Origin: Saprospiraceae bacterium
GTDB lineage: Bacteria; Bacteroidota; Bacteroidia; Chitinophagales; Saprospiraceae
Direction: 5' to 3'
Assembly (NCBI GenBank): GCA_016719855.1
Contig: JADJYH010000039.1
Coordinates: 1 to 53,833, forward strand
DNA: 53,833 nucleotides
Shown here: one piece after another, positions 8,484 through 17,183 of the stretch
How the letters are laid out: each line of letters starts with the position of its first letter
Position numbering within the stretch: position 1 is the stretch's first letter
Translations under genes and position numbers: made by a program
Notes under the pieces: model-generated
Database searches by the model: none
Seen by the model: only the letters and a program-made list of their open reading frames with translations
Told to the model about the DNA's origin: nothing

Positions 8484-9887
8484 ATGCCCTACATCGGCCT
8501 CGACATCGGCACCTCCAGCACCAAGGCCGTTGCGTTCGACGGGTTGGGTCGGTCATTGGGCGAGGTGACGAAGCACTACCCCACCCTGTCGCCGAGGCCA
8601 GGCTGGCAGGAGCAGGAGCCGGAGCGGGTCATTCGGGCAGCGCTTTCCGCTGTAAAACAACTCGTCGCAAATCTTGGTCAACCGCCCACCTGCATCGCCC
8701 TCAGCGCCGCCATGCACAGCCTCATCGCCGTGGACGACAAGGGTCAGCCGCTCACCCGCAGCATCCTTTGGTCCGACAACCGTGCCGCCGACATTGCCGC
8801 CCAACTCAAAGGCACGACACTCGGCAAGGACATCTACCGACATACCGGAACGCCCATCCACCCCATGTCGCCCCTGCCCAAAATCGCTTGGCTACGGCAA
8901 AATGAACCGGTTCTCTTTCTAAAAACCCACCAATTTCTGGGGATAAAAGAATACCTGATTTACAGGCTCTTCGGCCAGTTTTTTACCGACCAGTCCATCG
9001 CCTCCGCCACTGGCCTTTTCGATGCCGAACGGCTGGACTGGCATGGCCCGGCGCTCGATTTTGCGGGCATCACAGCAGCGCAGTTGCCACAGCACGTCAC
9101 GCCATTTTTTATCCTTAAAAACCTAAAAAAAAGCTTCGCCCGCTACCTCGGCATCCCATTGGAAACGCCCTGGGTCATCGGTGCATCGGACGGTTGCCTG
9201 GCCAACCTTGGCGCTGGGGCACTATCGCCGGGCGAGGCCGTGCTGTCCATCGGCACGAGCGGGGCGCTGCGCATCACCACACCGCAGCCCGTGTACGACC
9301 CTGGCGAGCGCATCTTCAACTACCTGCTTTTGCCACCGATTGAGGGCAGCCCTGCGAGCTACGTCACGGGCGGGGCAAGCAACAACGGGGCGGTGGTGTA
9401 CGACTGGTTTTGCCGCCGGTTTTTTGGCATGTCGCCTTCGGCAAAAGGCATGGAGCGCCACCGGGCTGCCATGCAGCAAGTACCCTTCGGCTGCGACGGG
9501 TTGCGGTTCCTGCCGCACCTGCACGGCGAGCGGGCACCGCTCTGGGACGCCTCGGCCACGGGCAGTTTTCAGGGCATCCGGCCAGGGCATACGCTGGCGC
9601 ACTTCCACCGGGCGGTGCTGGAAGGCATCCTTCTGAACATGAAACTGATTGGGGATGTGCTGGAGGAGGTGACCGGAACTTTCCACGAAATTTACGCCAA
9701 CGGCGGCTTCACCCGCATGGAGTTTTGGGTGCAAATGGCGGCGGATATTTTCGGTAAAAAAGTATTGACGTTTGAAAACGAAGGCGGCCCAGCCTTGGGT
9801 GCTGCACTGGTGGGGATGAGGGCGCTGGGTGCGATTCCCGATTTTGCGAAAGTGAAGGAAATGGCGGTGGTGAAAAAGGAGTTTTGA
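8484..9887 (+). CDS. gntK: Gluconokinase (FGGY carbohydrate kinase)
   Basis: 467 residues. FGGY kinase with the N-terminal phosphate-binding motif YIGLDIGTSSTKAVAFDGLG at residues 3-22, WQEQEP at about 46-51, and the substrate-side AMHSLIAVD plus LWSDNRA. The C-terminal ATPase half shows IGASDGCLANLGAGA, SIGTSGALR, YVTGGASNNGAVVYDW and GERAPLWDASATGSF, ending with the FGGY-type YANGGFTRMEFWVQMAADIFG and GGPALGAAL. It should phosphorylate D-gluconate to 6-phosphogluconate with ATP. The WSDNRA and GERAPLW context fits the gluconokinase branch, but a related sugar specificity cannot be excluded. It converges on the rluB-type gene, with only a long hairpin between them. Confidence 0.85.
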   Translation: MPYIGLDIGTSSTKAVAFDGLGRSLGEVTKHYPTLSPRPGWQEQEPERVIRAALSAVKQLVANLGQPPTCIALSAAMHSLIAVDDKGQPLTRSILWSDNRAADIAAQLKGTTLGKDIYRHTGTPIHPMSPLPKIAWLRQNEPVLFLKTHQFLGIKEYLIYRLFGQFFTDQSIASATGLFDAERLDWHGPALDFAGITAAQLPQHVTPFFILKNLKKSFARYLGIPLETPWVIGASDGCLANLGAGALSPGEAVLSIGTSGALRITTPQPVYDPGERIFNYLLLPPIEGSPASYVTGGASNNGAVVYDWFCRRFFGMSPSAKGMERHRAAMQQVPFGCDGLRFLPHLHGERAPLWDASATGSFQGIRPGHTLAHFHRAVLEGILLNMKLIGDVLEEVTGTFHEIYANGGFTRMEFWVQMAADIFGKKVLTFENEGGPALGAALVGMRALGAIPDFAKVKEMAVVKKEF

Positions 9888-9888
9888 A

Positions 9889-9962
9889 AATGATGAATGA
9901 TGAATGGTGGAATTATGAATTTTGTCCCGTATTCATCATTCCACCATTCATCATTCATCATT
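9889..9962. repeat. 32-bp near-perfect hairpin filling the convergent spacer
   Basis: 9889-9920 pairs with 9931-9962, 31 of 32 positions complementary, around a 10-nt loop (TTTGTCCCGT). The arms are tandem ATGATGA/ATGGTGG repeats. The left arm starts 2 nt after the gluconokinase stop and the right arm reaches into the stop codon of the minus-strand rluB-type gene, so it probably serves both transcripts as a 3' end. Confidence 0.85.
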
Positions 9963-11451
9963 ACTTAAAGTGCTTCAGCATGATCACCTCTTTCTCCGTC
10001 AAGTGCCGGAAGTGTCCCCTGCCAATGTCCTTTTTCGTCAGGCCGGCGTAGTAGGTGCGGTCGAGCTTGATGACCTCGTAGCCGAGGTGCTCGAAGATTC
10101 GCCGCACGATGCGGTTTTTGCCGATATGGATGCCGATTTCAAGTTCGTCCTTCGTGCCCTCCACGTAATGAAGGCTATCCACCACGGCGAGGCCGTCCTC
10201 AAGGTTTAGCCCTTTCTGCACCTTTTCAAAATCATTTTTGATGAACGGCTTGTCAAGCGTCACGTGATAGACCTTCTGAACCTTGTGGCTAGGGTGCGAG
10301 AGCTTTTTGGCGAGGTCGCCGTCGTTGGTGAGCAGCAGCAGGCCGGAGGTCATCCGGTCGAGGCGTCCAACGGGGAAGATGCGCTCCTCCACTTTTTTGC
10401 CGATGATATCAAGCACGGTCTTGCGGCCCTTTTCGTCGCTGGCGGTTGTGATGATGTCCTTCGGCTTGTTCATCAGGATGTACACTTTCCGCCCTTCCAA
10501 CTTCACGACCTCGCCCTTATACCTGACCTCGTCGCTGGGCTGCACGGGGTAGCCGGGGTTCGGCTCCACCTCGCCGTTGACGGTCACGAGGCCCTTCTTC
10601 ACGAACTCTGCCGATTGCCGCCTCGCAGCAATTCCACAGTGGGCGAGGAACTTGTTGAGGCGCATCGGCTCATCCATCTCTTCTGCTGTGGCGGGCTTGG
10701 GTGCTGGTACGTGGGAGGATTGCGGCCTCGGCTTTGCAAACCGTTGGCGGTCAGATTGTCCTTCCTGCGGCCTTGGCCTGGAGAAACTGTTGCGGTCAGG
10801 GCGCTCCTCCTGCCGATTGGGCCGAGAGGGGCCGTTGCGGTCAGGGCGCTCTTCCTGGCGATTGGGCCGAGAGGGGCGGCTGCGGTCGTTGCGCTCTTCC
10901 TGCTGCTCGGACTTGGGCGTTGTTTTTTTGGCAAATGGCGCCCAAAACGGCGTCTTGTTGACAGGCTTTTTAACGGGTCGTGGCTTTGAGGCTACCTTCG
11001 ACTTGCGGTTGCTCGCCGCACTTTGCGATTCTTTTTTCGGAGCCACGGTCTGGACTTTGGGCTTGGGGCTGCTCCAGTCTTCTTTTTTTGGAGCGCTTAC
11101 AGTTGCTGGAACACTCGGGTTGGCGGCGGCGGTTTTACGGGGCGCTGCTTTTTTTGGAGCGGCAGCCTCGACCTTGGGCTTGGCAGTGCGGGCAGCCTTT
11201 TTGGGGGCATCAACGGTTGCTGGAGCGCTCGGCTTGGGAGCAGCTTTGCGGGGCGCTGCCGATTTCGGAGCAGCGGCCTCGGACTTGGGCTTGGCAATGC
11301 GAGTTGCCTTTTTGGGGGCATCCACGGTTGCCGCTTTTGTGCTGCGGGGCGCTTTCTTCGGAGCAGTCTCCGCTTTTACCGGAGCTGCTTTTTTCGGCGC
11401 AGCCGTTTTTTTGCTTGTTGCCGCTTGTCGTTTTGGCTGTTTGTCTTCCAT
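9961..11451 (-). CDS. RluB/RsuA-type rRNA pseudouridine synthase with 262-residue basic N-terminal extension
   Basis: 496 residues. The enzyme proper starts near residue 263 with an S4 RNA-binding domain (MRLNKFLAHCGIAARRQSAE). The synthase domain follows with YILMNKPKDIITTASDEKGR, catalytic Asp at about 365 in PVGRLDRMTSGLLLL, and C-terminal IGKNRIVRRIFEHLGY. It should convert a uridine in large-subunit rRNA to pseudouridine, by analogy with RluB; the exact site is not shown. The extension has two parts: an Ala/Lys/Pro histone-H1-like tract of repeated APKKAARTAKPKVEAAAPKK units, then a charged tract with RPSRPNRQEERPDRN repeated about three times. Both parts are in frame and codon-clean. 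The extension likely binds RNA non-specifically, but that is inferred. Confidence 0.88.
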   Translation of the reverse strand: MEDKQPKRQAATSKKTAAPKKAAPVKAETAPKKAPRSTKAATVDAPKKATRIAKPKSEAAAPKSAAPRKAAPKPSAPATVDAPKKAARTAKPKVEAAAPKKAAPRKTAAANPSVPATVSAPKKEDWSSPKPKVQTVAPKKESQSAASNRKSKVASKPRPVKKPVNKTPFWAPFAKKTTPKSEQQEERNDRSRPSRPNRQEERPDRNGPSRPNRQEERPDRNSFSRPRPQEGQSDRQRFAKPRPQSSHVPAPKPATAEEMDEPMRLNKFLAHCGIAARRQSAEFVKKGLVTVNGEVEPNPGYPVQPSDEVRYKGEVVKLEGRKVYILMNKPKDIITTASDEKGRKTVLDIIGKKVEERIFPVGRLDRMTSGLLLLTNDGDLAKKLSHPSHKVQKVYHVTLDKPFIKNDFEKVQKGLNLEDGLAVVDSLHYVEGTKDELEIGIHIGKNRIVRRIFEHLGYEVIKLDRTYYAGLTKKDIGRGHFRHLTEKEVIMLKHFK

Positions 11452-11502
11452 TTATTGTTGGTGGATTGGGAACTAGTAATTAGGAACTGGGAGTTGCACA
11501 AC

Positions 11503-11548
11503 GACTTTTACAAATAATTGATTGGTTATCAATTATTTGTAAAAAGTC
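11503..11548. terminator. 20-bp AT-rich hairpin between the helicase and rluB-type genes
   Basis: GACTTTTACAAATAATTGAT at 11503-11522 pairs with 11528-11548 (one bulged A) across a 5-nt loop. It lies just beyond the stop of the minus-strand helicase gene and upstream of the rluB-type start. It may end helicase transcripts, but there is no separate T-run. Confidence 0.55.
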
Positions 11549-11569
11549 CCATGTTAGACACCAACTGCA

Positions 11570-13015
11570 TCAAACTGTTGGCGGAGCGGGTGGGTTGTGA
11601 TTGGTAGTATTATTGCCCGGATTTTGGCTGCCCTCTGGATTCCCGCCTTGGCCCCTACCACCACCTCGGTTGCGGCCGCCCCGGCTGCGGCGTTTTGGGC
11701 GTTCGCCGCCCTCACTTCCTCCACCTTGGCCTTCGGCACGGGAAGGGTGCGGGCCACGAGGCGGACGTTGACCACCCGAATGTTGGCCACCCGAGCGTTG
11801 CCCACCGGAATGGTGGCCTACCGAATGTTGGCCACCACGTTGCGGCCTGCCGCCTCGCTGTGAAGACGAGCCACCGCCGCCACCTCCTTCAAGCCCTTCG
11901 GGCAAAGGCAGAATTTTCACTTTCAGGTCCATCAGTTTTTCGATGCGGTCGAATTTCTTGCGACCCATGCGGCCCACCAACGTGATGGCGATGCCCGTGG
12001 CGTCGGCACGTGCGGTACGGCCAATGCGGTGTACGTAGTCCTCGGGGTCGCTGGGCACGTCGAAGTTGATGACGATTTCGATGGCCTTGATGTCAATGCC
12101 CCGTGATAGCACGTCGGTGGCGACGAGGATGGGAACGGAGGCGTTTTTAAAGGCCATCAGGGTGTCTTCCCGCTGCTGTTGCTCCAGGTCGGAGTGGATG
12201 TCGGCGGATTTGAATCCCTTGTTTTTCAGGTGGTTGTTCAGTTCTTTCACCGCTTTTTTGGTGCCAGCGAAGATGAGTACCCGTTTGGTGGGGTCTTCTT
12301 TGCGGAGCAACATCTCGATGAGGCGGTTCTTTTTTTCATCCTCCACGAAGTAAACACCCTGCATGATACCAGCGGCTGGCTTGGAAATGGCAATGCTGAT
12401 TTCCAGCGGTTTGCGGAGCAATGCCTGCGAAAATTTTCGGATTTCGGAAGGCATGGTCGCCGAGAACAGAAAGGTTTGCCGGGAATTCGGTATCTTGTTA
12501 ACAATGGTCATGATGTCCTGCACGAAGCCCATGTCGAGCATCCGGTCGGCCTCATCGAGCACGAGGTGGCGCACGGTGCTCAGGTCCACGTAGCCCATTT
12601 GGAGGTGGGCGAGGAAGCGTCCGGGTGTTGCCACCACTACGTCCACGCCTTTTTTCAAGGCACGCATTTCCATTTCCATGGAGTGGCCGTCACGCCCGCC
12701 GTAGATCGCCACCGAGCTAACGGGGGTGAAATAGGAGAAGCCCTCCAGTTGTTGGTCAACCTGGACGGCCAGCTCACGGGTCGGCTCCAAAATGATGGTG
12801 TCAATGCCCGCAATAGGCTCGGAGATAAGGCGATTTAAGATGGGGAGGAGGAAGGCAGCGGTTTTCCCGGTGCCAGTCTGGGCGCAAGCGAGAACGTCCT
12901 GTCCATTTAGCAGGGCTGGTATCGCTTGTTCCTGAATGGGTGTGGCATTTTCAAAGCCCATGGCTTCCAAGCCTTCCAAAAGCGTTGGCGCCAATCCAAA
13001 GTCGGCAAACTTCAA
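11570..13015 (-). CDS. DEAD-box RNA helicase, RhlE-like, with Gly/Arg-rich tail
   Basis: 481 residues. All core motifs are present: Q motif FADFGLAPTLLEGLEAMGFENATPIQEQAI, Walker A AQTGTGKT, PTRELAVQ, TPGR, DEAD (VLDEADRMLDMGF), SAT (FSATMP), then the second RecA domain with RVLIFAGTKK, HSDLEQQQRE, VATDVLSRGID and HRIGRTARAD. This order and the compact core fit the RhlE/CsdA class that unwinds short RNA duplexes in ribosome assembly or mRNA turnover. The last ~90 residues are low-complexity: QRGGRPQRGGQHSVGHHSGG repeats and an RRSRGGRNRGGGRGQGG stretch, an RGG-like RNA-binding tail. It neighbours another RNA-modifying gene with a disordered basic extension on the same strand. Confidence 0.92.
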   Translation of the reverse strand: MKFADFGLAPTLLEGLEAMGFENATPIQEQAIPALLNGQDVLACAQTGTGKTAAFLLPILNRLISEPIAGIDTIILEPTRELAVQVDQQLEGFSYFTPVSSVAIYGGRDGHSMEMEMRALKKGVDVVVATPGRFLAHLQMGYVDLSTVRHLVLDEADRMLDMGFVQDIMTIVNKIPNSRQTFLFSATMPSEIRKFSQALLRKPLEISIAISKPAAGIMQGVYFVEDEKKNRLIEMLLRKEDPTKRVLIFAGTKKAVKELNNHLKNKGFKSADIHSDLEQQQREDTLMAFKNASVPILVATDVLSRGIDIKAIEIVINFDVPSDPEDYVHRIGRTARADATGIAITLVGRMGRKKFDRIEKLMDLKVKILPLPEGLEGGGGGGSSSQRGGRPQRGGQHSVGHHSGGQRSGGQHSGGQRPPRGPHPSRAEGQGGGSEGGERPKRRSRGGRNRGGGRGQGGNPEGSQNPGNNTTNHNPPAPPTV

Positions 13016-13248
13016 TTTTATACTATTTATTTGATAAAAATCCTGTCAAAAATCTTCCGTTTGCCGTGCATGGTCGTCGCATTTTCATCGAGCTTTTTTG
13101 TAAAAAAGCCTCAATTACGTCCTCATTATTTACGGCAGGTTGAAATTCTGAAAGCTCGCTTTTCTAAAAGCGGCGCAAGATTCAATTTTTTACCCAGATT
13201 TTCAAAGGATTTTGTTCCCTTCGGAACAATCAGTTCAATCGGTTGATA

Positions 13249-14781
13249 CTAGAACGGTATATCCTCGTCATCGTTCATTTTCGAGGGTACGGTCCTCACT
13301 TTTGATGGTTCGACCGGCGTGGCGAACGGATCACTGCTCGGGAAACTGTCGAAACTGGTATCCTCCAAGTCACCGAACTTGGCGTATTGGTCGGTAAAGC
13401 GGAGTTTCACGGTATCAAGCGGTCCGTTCCTGTGCTTGGCGATGATGATTTCGGCGACGCCTTTGAGGGATTGACCGGATTCGTCTTCCATTATCTGATA
13501 ATATTCGGGCCGGTAAATGAAGGTCACGATGTCCGCATCCTGCTCGATGGCACCAGATTCCCTCAAGTCCGAGAGCTGTGGCCGCTTCGTACCGCCCCTC
13601 GTTTCCACTGCCCGGCTCAACTGTGACAATGCGATAACCGGCACGCTCAGTTCCTTGGCCATTGCCTTCAAAGCCCGTGAAATGGAGCTGATTTCCTGCT
13701 CACGGTTGCCGTTTTTGTTGGATTCCATGCCGCCGCTCATGAGCTGGAGGTAGTCAATGATGACCATGGAAATGTTGTGCTGCATCTTGAGTCGGCGGCA
13801 CTTGGCCCGCAACTCGAAGATGTTGATGGCGGGCGTGTCGTCAATGAAAATCGGGGCCTCGCTGAGGCGCTCGATGGTCGTGTGAAGCTGTTGCCACTCA
13901 TATTCTTCGAGCTTGCCGTTGCGGAGCTTGCTGCCCGCTATTTCGGCCTCCATGGAGATAAGGCGCTGCACCAACTGCGTGCTGGACATTTCCAACGAAA
14001 ACAGCGCCACGCCCTTGTTGAAGTCCATCGCAGCGTTGCGGGCGAGGGCCAGCACGTAGGAGGTTTTGCCCATACCCGGCCTTGCCGCCACGATAATAAG
14101 ATCGCTGGGCTGCCAGCCGCTGGTGAGGCGGTCGAGGGCAGTAAATCCAGTCGGGACGCCCGTGAGGCCGTCCTTTTTGTTCTTGAGTTCTTCGAGTATT
14201 TTGAGGGTCTTGCTGGCCAGTTCGCCCATGCTTTCGTACTGGCGGCTGAGGTTGTTCTGCGTCACGTTGAACAGGCCCTTCTCTGCGTCGTCGAGCAGGG
14301 TGAACACGTCGGTGGTATCCTCGTAGGCATCCCGGATTATTTGGGTGGAAACCTTGATGAGTTCCCGCTGGATGTGCTTTTGAGCCACAATCCGGGCGTG
14401 GAATTCGATGTTGGCAGCGGAGCCAACCCGGTTGGTCATTTCCACTAGGTAGTAACCGCCCCCAATGGAATCAAGGTCGCCGGATTTTTTGAGTTCTTCG
14501 GTGACGGTGAGGAGGTCAACGGGGTGCGATTTTTCAAAAAGCCGCAAAATGGCCCGGTAAATGAGCTGGTGGGCATCAGTGTAAAAACTCTCGGGACGCA
14601 GTATGTCGAGGATGATGGGCAGTGCGTCCTTGTCGAGCATGAGGGCACCGAGCACTGCTTCTTCGAGGGGCAGGGCTTGTGGTTGCACCTTGCCAAACAC
14701 ATAATCTGACAGCTCGCCCTCTTGGCGGCGGAGCTTGGATTTAATTTCCGAATTTTTCTTTGCAGGGTTGTTGTCAGCCAT
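13249..14781 (-). CDS. dnaB: Replicative DNA helicase DnaB with an SSB-like C-terminal tip
   Basis: 510 residues from the ATG at 14779-14781. The N-terminal domain (PQALPLEEAVLGALMLDKDA) is followed by a linker and the RecA-like hexameric ATPase. Walker A is ARPGMGKTSYVLALARNAA near residue 235. Further motifs are LFSLEMSSTQLVQRL, VIIDYLQLMSGG (Walker B) and SQLSRAVETRGGTKRPQLSDLRESGAIEQDAD. It unwinds DNA ahead of the replication fork. The start is favoured because a -7 box lies 27 nt upstream and the extra 49 residues of the longer frame are not DnaB-like. The protein ends in MNDDEDIPF, closely resembling the acidic tip of single-strand binding protein (DDDIPF). The primase gene dnaG lies 3.4 kb away on the other strand. 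Confidence 0.95.
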   Translation of the reverse strand: MADNNPAKKNSEIKSKLRRQEGELSDYVFGKVQPQALPLEEAVLGALMLDKDALPIILDILRPESFYTDAHQLIYRAILRLFEKSHPVDLLTVTEELKKSGDLDSIGGGYYLVEMTNRVGSAANIEFHARIVAQKHIQRELIKVSTQIIRDAYEDTTDVFTLLDDAEKGLFNVTQNNLSRQYESMGELASKTLKILEELKNKKDGLTGVPTGFTALDRLTSGWQPSDLIIVAARPGMGKTSYVLALARNAAMDFNKGVALFSLEMSSTQLVQRLISMEAEIAGSKLRNGKLEEYEWQQLHTTIERLSEAPIFIDDTPAINIFELRAKCRRLKMQHNISMVIIDYLQLMSGGMESNKNGNREQEISSISRALKAMAKELSVPVIALSQLSRAVETRGGTKRPQLSDLRESGAIEQDADIVTFIYRPEYYQIMEDESGQSLKGVAEIIIAKHRNGPLDTVKLRFTDQYAKFGDLEDTSFDSFPSSDPFATPVEPSKVRTVPSKMNDDEDIPF

Positions 14782-15197
14782 ATTTGTTTTATTTCCCGGC
14801 AGTTCACTCAAAAGTATGGTCGGGCACGAGTCCACAAAGCTACTAAGAATTATCCCAAAGGCTTGCGGCCTGTTTTCCCGGCCTTGTGTGGAAAATTGGG
14901 CAAGGCTTGTGGAAACCTCATTTTTCAACTTAAAACAATCGTGTCGTTGCTTGGGAAATTTTTATTAAAAAGACCACATCTCTTTGATTATCAATTTTTT
15001 AACCTGAGAAGCAAAGATGTTCATAAATCGAAATCCATGTTTTTAGACCTTGGAAAACTGTTGAAAAAATGCACAGCCAGCGATTTATCTCAACTTGAAA
15101 TTATTTTTTTTGCGTTACCTTGCCCCCGCTTACGGAACAACTGAAAAGCGAAGAATTATTCGCCTCAAGCTGCTCCACGTTGTCTTCTAAGAAAATT
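14782..15197. other. 416-bp divergent promoter region between dnaB and deoC
   Basis: No gene was seen. The dnaB -7 box is at 14809-14816 (minus). TACCTTG near 15115-15121, a near match to TANNTTTG, may be the deoC -7 box. Two TGTGGAAA-like words near 14890-14915 loosely resemble DnaA boxes but differ at two positions. Confidence 0.5.
14809..14816 (-). promoter_or_regulatory. -7 box of dnaB
   Basis: On the minus strand this reads TACTTTTG, an exact TANNTTTG match, with its 3' end 27 nt before the dnaB ATG. It implies a leader of about 20 nt and supports the 510-residue DnaB start. Confidence 0.55.
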
Positions 15198-15845
15198 ATG
15201 GACTTAGCTCGTTTTATTGACGCCACAATTCTGAAACCCGACACGACGCTCGCCGACATCAAAAAGCTGTGCGAAGACGCCAAAAAGCACGGTTTTGCGG
15301 CAGTATGCGTACCTCCTTTCTTTGTAAAGGACGCCGTGAAAGCATTGGAGGGAACCCCCGTTATTACCAGTACGGTGGTGGGTTTCCCGATGGGCTACTC
15401 TGCCACCCCGGCCAAGGTCGAGGAAATCAAAAAGGCCATTGACGAAGGTGCCACGGAGCTTGACTGCGTCATCAACATCTGCGCCGTGAAAAGCAAGCAG
15501 TGGAATTACGTGCGCAACGAAATTGATTCCATGGCAATGGCCTGCCAAATGCGAGGGAAAACCATTAAGCTCATCCTCGAAACTGGCTTGATGACCGAGG
15601 CCGAAGTGACCAAACTCTGTGAAATGGCCGCGGAGGTGAAAGTAAATTTCGTCAAAACCTCAACTGGCGTCAATGGCAAGGGAGCGACGGTGCAAATCGT
15701 GGAATTGCTGCGCAAAAAACTGCCGCCATCTATTAAAATCAAAGCATCCGGTGGCATTCGTGACCGCAAATTTGCTGAAGAACTGATTGCGGCTGGCGCT
15801 GACCGCATCGGCACCTCAGCAGGTGCTACCATTGTAAACAGTTGA
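15198..15845 (+). CDS. deoC: Deoxyribose-phosphate aldolase
   Basis: 215 residues from the ATG at 15198, the usual DeoC length; upstream in-frame residues are not family-like. The TIM-barrel class I aldolase motifs are visible: DLARFIDATILKPDTTLADI at the start, VVGFPMGYS, the proton-relay Asp in ELDCVINI, the Schiff-base lysine in NFVKTSTGVNGKGAT (about residue 153) and the second lysine in IKIKASGGIRD (about 182). It cleaves 2-deoxyribose 5-phosphate to glyceraldehyde 3-phosphate and acetaldehyde in deoxynucleoside catabolism. Transcription is divergent from dnaB. The SPOR gene starts 22 bp after the stop and dapD follows, so a three-gene transcript is possible. Confidence 0.95.
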   Translation: MDLARFIDATILKPDTTLADIKKLCEDAKKHGFAAVCVPPFFVKDAVKALEGTPVITSTVVGFPMGYSATPAKVEEIKKAIDEGATELDCVINICAVKSKQWNYVRNEIDSMAMACQMRGKTIKLILETGLMTEAEVTKLCEMAAEVKVNFVKTSTGVNGKGATVQIVELLRKKLPPSIKIKASGGIRDRKFAEELIAAGADRIGTSAGATIVNS

Positions 15846-15867
15846 TGTTCAATCAAATAAGAAGGCC

Positions 15868-16266
15868 ATGAAAAAATACATCCTTTCGTTCCTCTTGCTG
15901 GCCATTTGCTTCACAGCCTCAAAAGCACAGGGCAATGTCATCGAAAAGGTGGACCCTGCCATTACCGCATTGATGAGGCGCTATGTTGACACCAACAAAA
16001 GCACCAAGACCATCTCTGGTTGGCGTATCCAGATATTGGCGACCACCGACCGCCAGCGGGTGGAGGACGCTTTGAACAAATTCGTGTCACTTTACCCCAA
16101 CATCTCCGCCGATTGGATTCAGTCAAAGCCTTACTACAAGCTTCGGGCAGGCGCTTATACTTCCAAACGAGACGCCATCGCTGCGCAATACCTGCTCAAA
16201 TATGACTACCCAACGGCCTACCCTGTTCAAGACAACGAAATCAAACCGGAAGAACTTATCAAATAG
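15868..16266 (+). CDS. Secreted SPOR domain protein
   Basis: 132 residues. A signal peptide, MKKYILSFLLLAICFTASKAQG, precedes a short helical linker (VDPAITALMRRYVDTNKSTK). The SPOR domain from about residue 48 reads SGWRIQILATTDRQRVEDAL, then YYKLRAGAYTSKRDAIAAQY. SPOR domains bind glycan strands of peptidoglycan lacking stem peptides, so the protein likely acts in the periplasm at the cell wall, often near the division site. It is 22 bp downstream of deoC and 71 bp upstream of dapD, whose product leads to diaminopimelate for peptidoglycan. The spacer before dapD holds a GAGGATGAGGGATGA / CCTCCCTCATTCC repeat pair. Confidence 0.85.
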   Translation: MKKYILSFLLLAICFTASKAQGNVIEKVDPAITALMRRYVDTNKSTKTISGWRIQILATTDRQRVEDALNKFVSLYPNISADWIQSKPYYKLRAGAYTSKRDAIAAQYLLKYDYPTAYPVQDNEIKPEELIK

Positions 16267-16337
16267 GTATGAGGAACGAGGATGAGGGATGAAAAACAAG
16301 CACTCCCAACCCTCCTCCCTCCTCCCTCATTCCTAAC

Positions 16338-17156
16338 ATGAATCAGTTAGAACAAATCATCAACTCGGCGTGGGAAGACCGCACCATGCTCAACGACAAG
16401 CCTGTGCAGGAGGCCATCCGGCACGTTGTCTCGCTGTTGGATACTGGCAAGCTGCGGGTAGCCGAACCAACACCCGACGGCGAATGGAAGGTGAATGATT
16501 GGGTGAAAAAAGCCGTCATTCTCTACTTTCCCATCCAAAAAATGGAAACCATCGAGGCACCACCGTTTGAGTTTCACGACAAGATTCCGCTCAAAAAAGG
16601 TTTTGCCAGCCAAGGCGTTCGCGTAGTGCCCCACGCCATCGCACGGCACGGCAGCTTTCTGGAGCCAGGCGTGATTTTGATGCCGAGCTACGTGAACATC
16701 GGTGCATACGTCGGTGCCGGAACGATGGTGGACACTTGGGCCACGGTTGGTTCCTGTGCCCAAATCGGCAAGAACGTACATCTGAGCGGTGGCGTGGGTA
16801 TCGGCGGCGTGTTGGAGCCACCACAGGCTGCTCCCACCATCATCGAAGATGAATGTTTCATCGGCTCCCGCTGCATCGTGGTGGAGGGCGTCCGGGTGGA
16901 GCGGGAATCGGTGCTGGGCGCCAACGTCGTGCTTACCCAATCAACGCATATCATTGACGTAACAGGCGCAGTACCAGTAACTTACAAGGGAAGAGTACCT
17001 TCTCGTTCTGTGGTGATACCTGGCGCTTATTCCCGGCAGTTCCCGGCAGGGGATTACAGCGTTTCCTGCGCCCTCATCATCGGAAAACGTACCGAAAGCA
17101 CCGATAAAAAGGTATCGCTGAACGCCGCTTTGAGGGATTATGGCGTAGCGGTTTGA
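16338..17156 (+). CDS. dapD: 2,3,4,5-tetrahydropyridine-2,6-dicarboxylate N-succinyltransferase
   Basis: 272 residues, the normal DapD length. The helical N-terminus (LEQIINSAWEDRTMLNDKPV) is followed by VNDWVKKAVILYFPIQKM. The left-handed beta-helix hexapeptide repeats run from about residue 95 to 220 (PGVILMPSYVNIGAYVGAGT, MVDTWATVGSCAQIGKNVHL, SGGVGIGGVLEPPQAAPTII, EDECFIGSRCIVVEGV), which is diagnostic. It transfers succinyl from succinyl-CoA to tetrahydrodipicolinate in the succinylase route to diaminopimelate and lysine, in the cytoplasm. It is last in the deoC-SPOR-dapD run. The downstream 1 kb is gene-free and carries the hairpin array described separately. Confidence 0.96.
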   Translation: MNQLEQIINSAWEDRTMLNDKPVQEAIRHVVSLLDTGKLRVAEPTPDGEWKVNDWVKKAVILYFPIQKMETIEAPPFEFHDKIPLKKGFASQGVRVVPHAIARHGSFLEPGVILMPSYVNIGAYVGAGTMVDTWATVGSCAQIGKNVHLSGGVGIGGVLEPPQAAPTIIEDECFIGSRCIVVEGVRVERESVLGANVVLTQSTHIIDVTGAVPVTYKGRVPSRSVVIPGAYSRQFPAGDYSVSCALIIGKRTESTDKKVSLNAALRDYGVAV

Positions 17157-17183
17157 GGAAAAAGAAACTGAAGATAGCAAACG

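Noticed and set aside
10264..10989. Long plus-strand open frame opposite the rluB-type gene
   Set aside because: It is the antisense shadow of the Ala/Lys/Pro-rich extension. Its product is low-complexity and unlike any family, while the minus-strand frame has clear enzyme motifs.
14890..14915. TGTGGAAA words near dnaB that resemble DnaA boxes, raising the idea of a replication origin
   Set aside because: Both words differ from the DnaA box at two positions, there is no cluster, and no dnaA or dnaN gene is present. Not enough for an origin.
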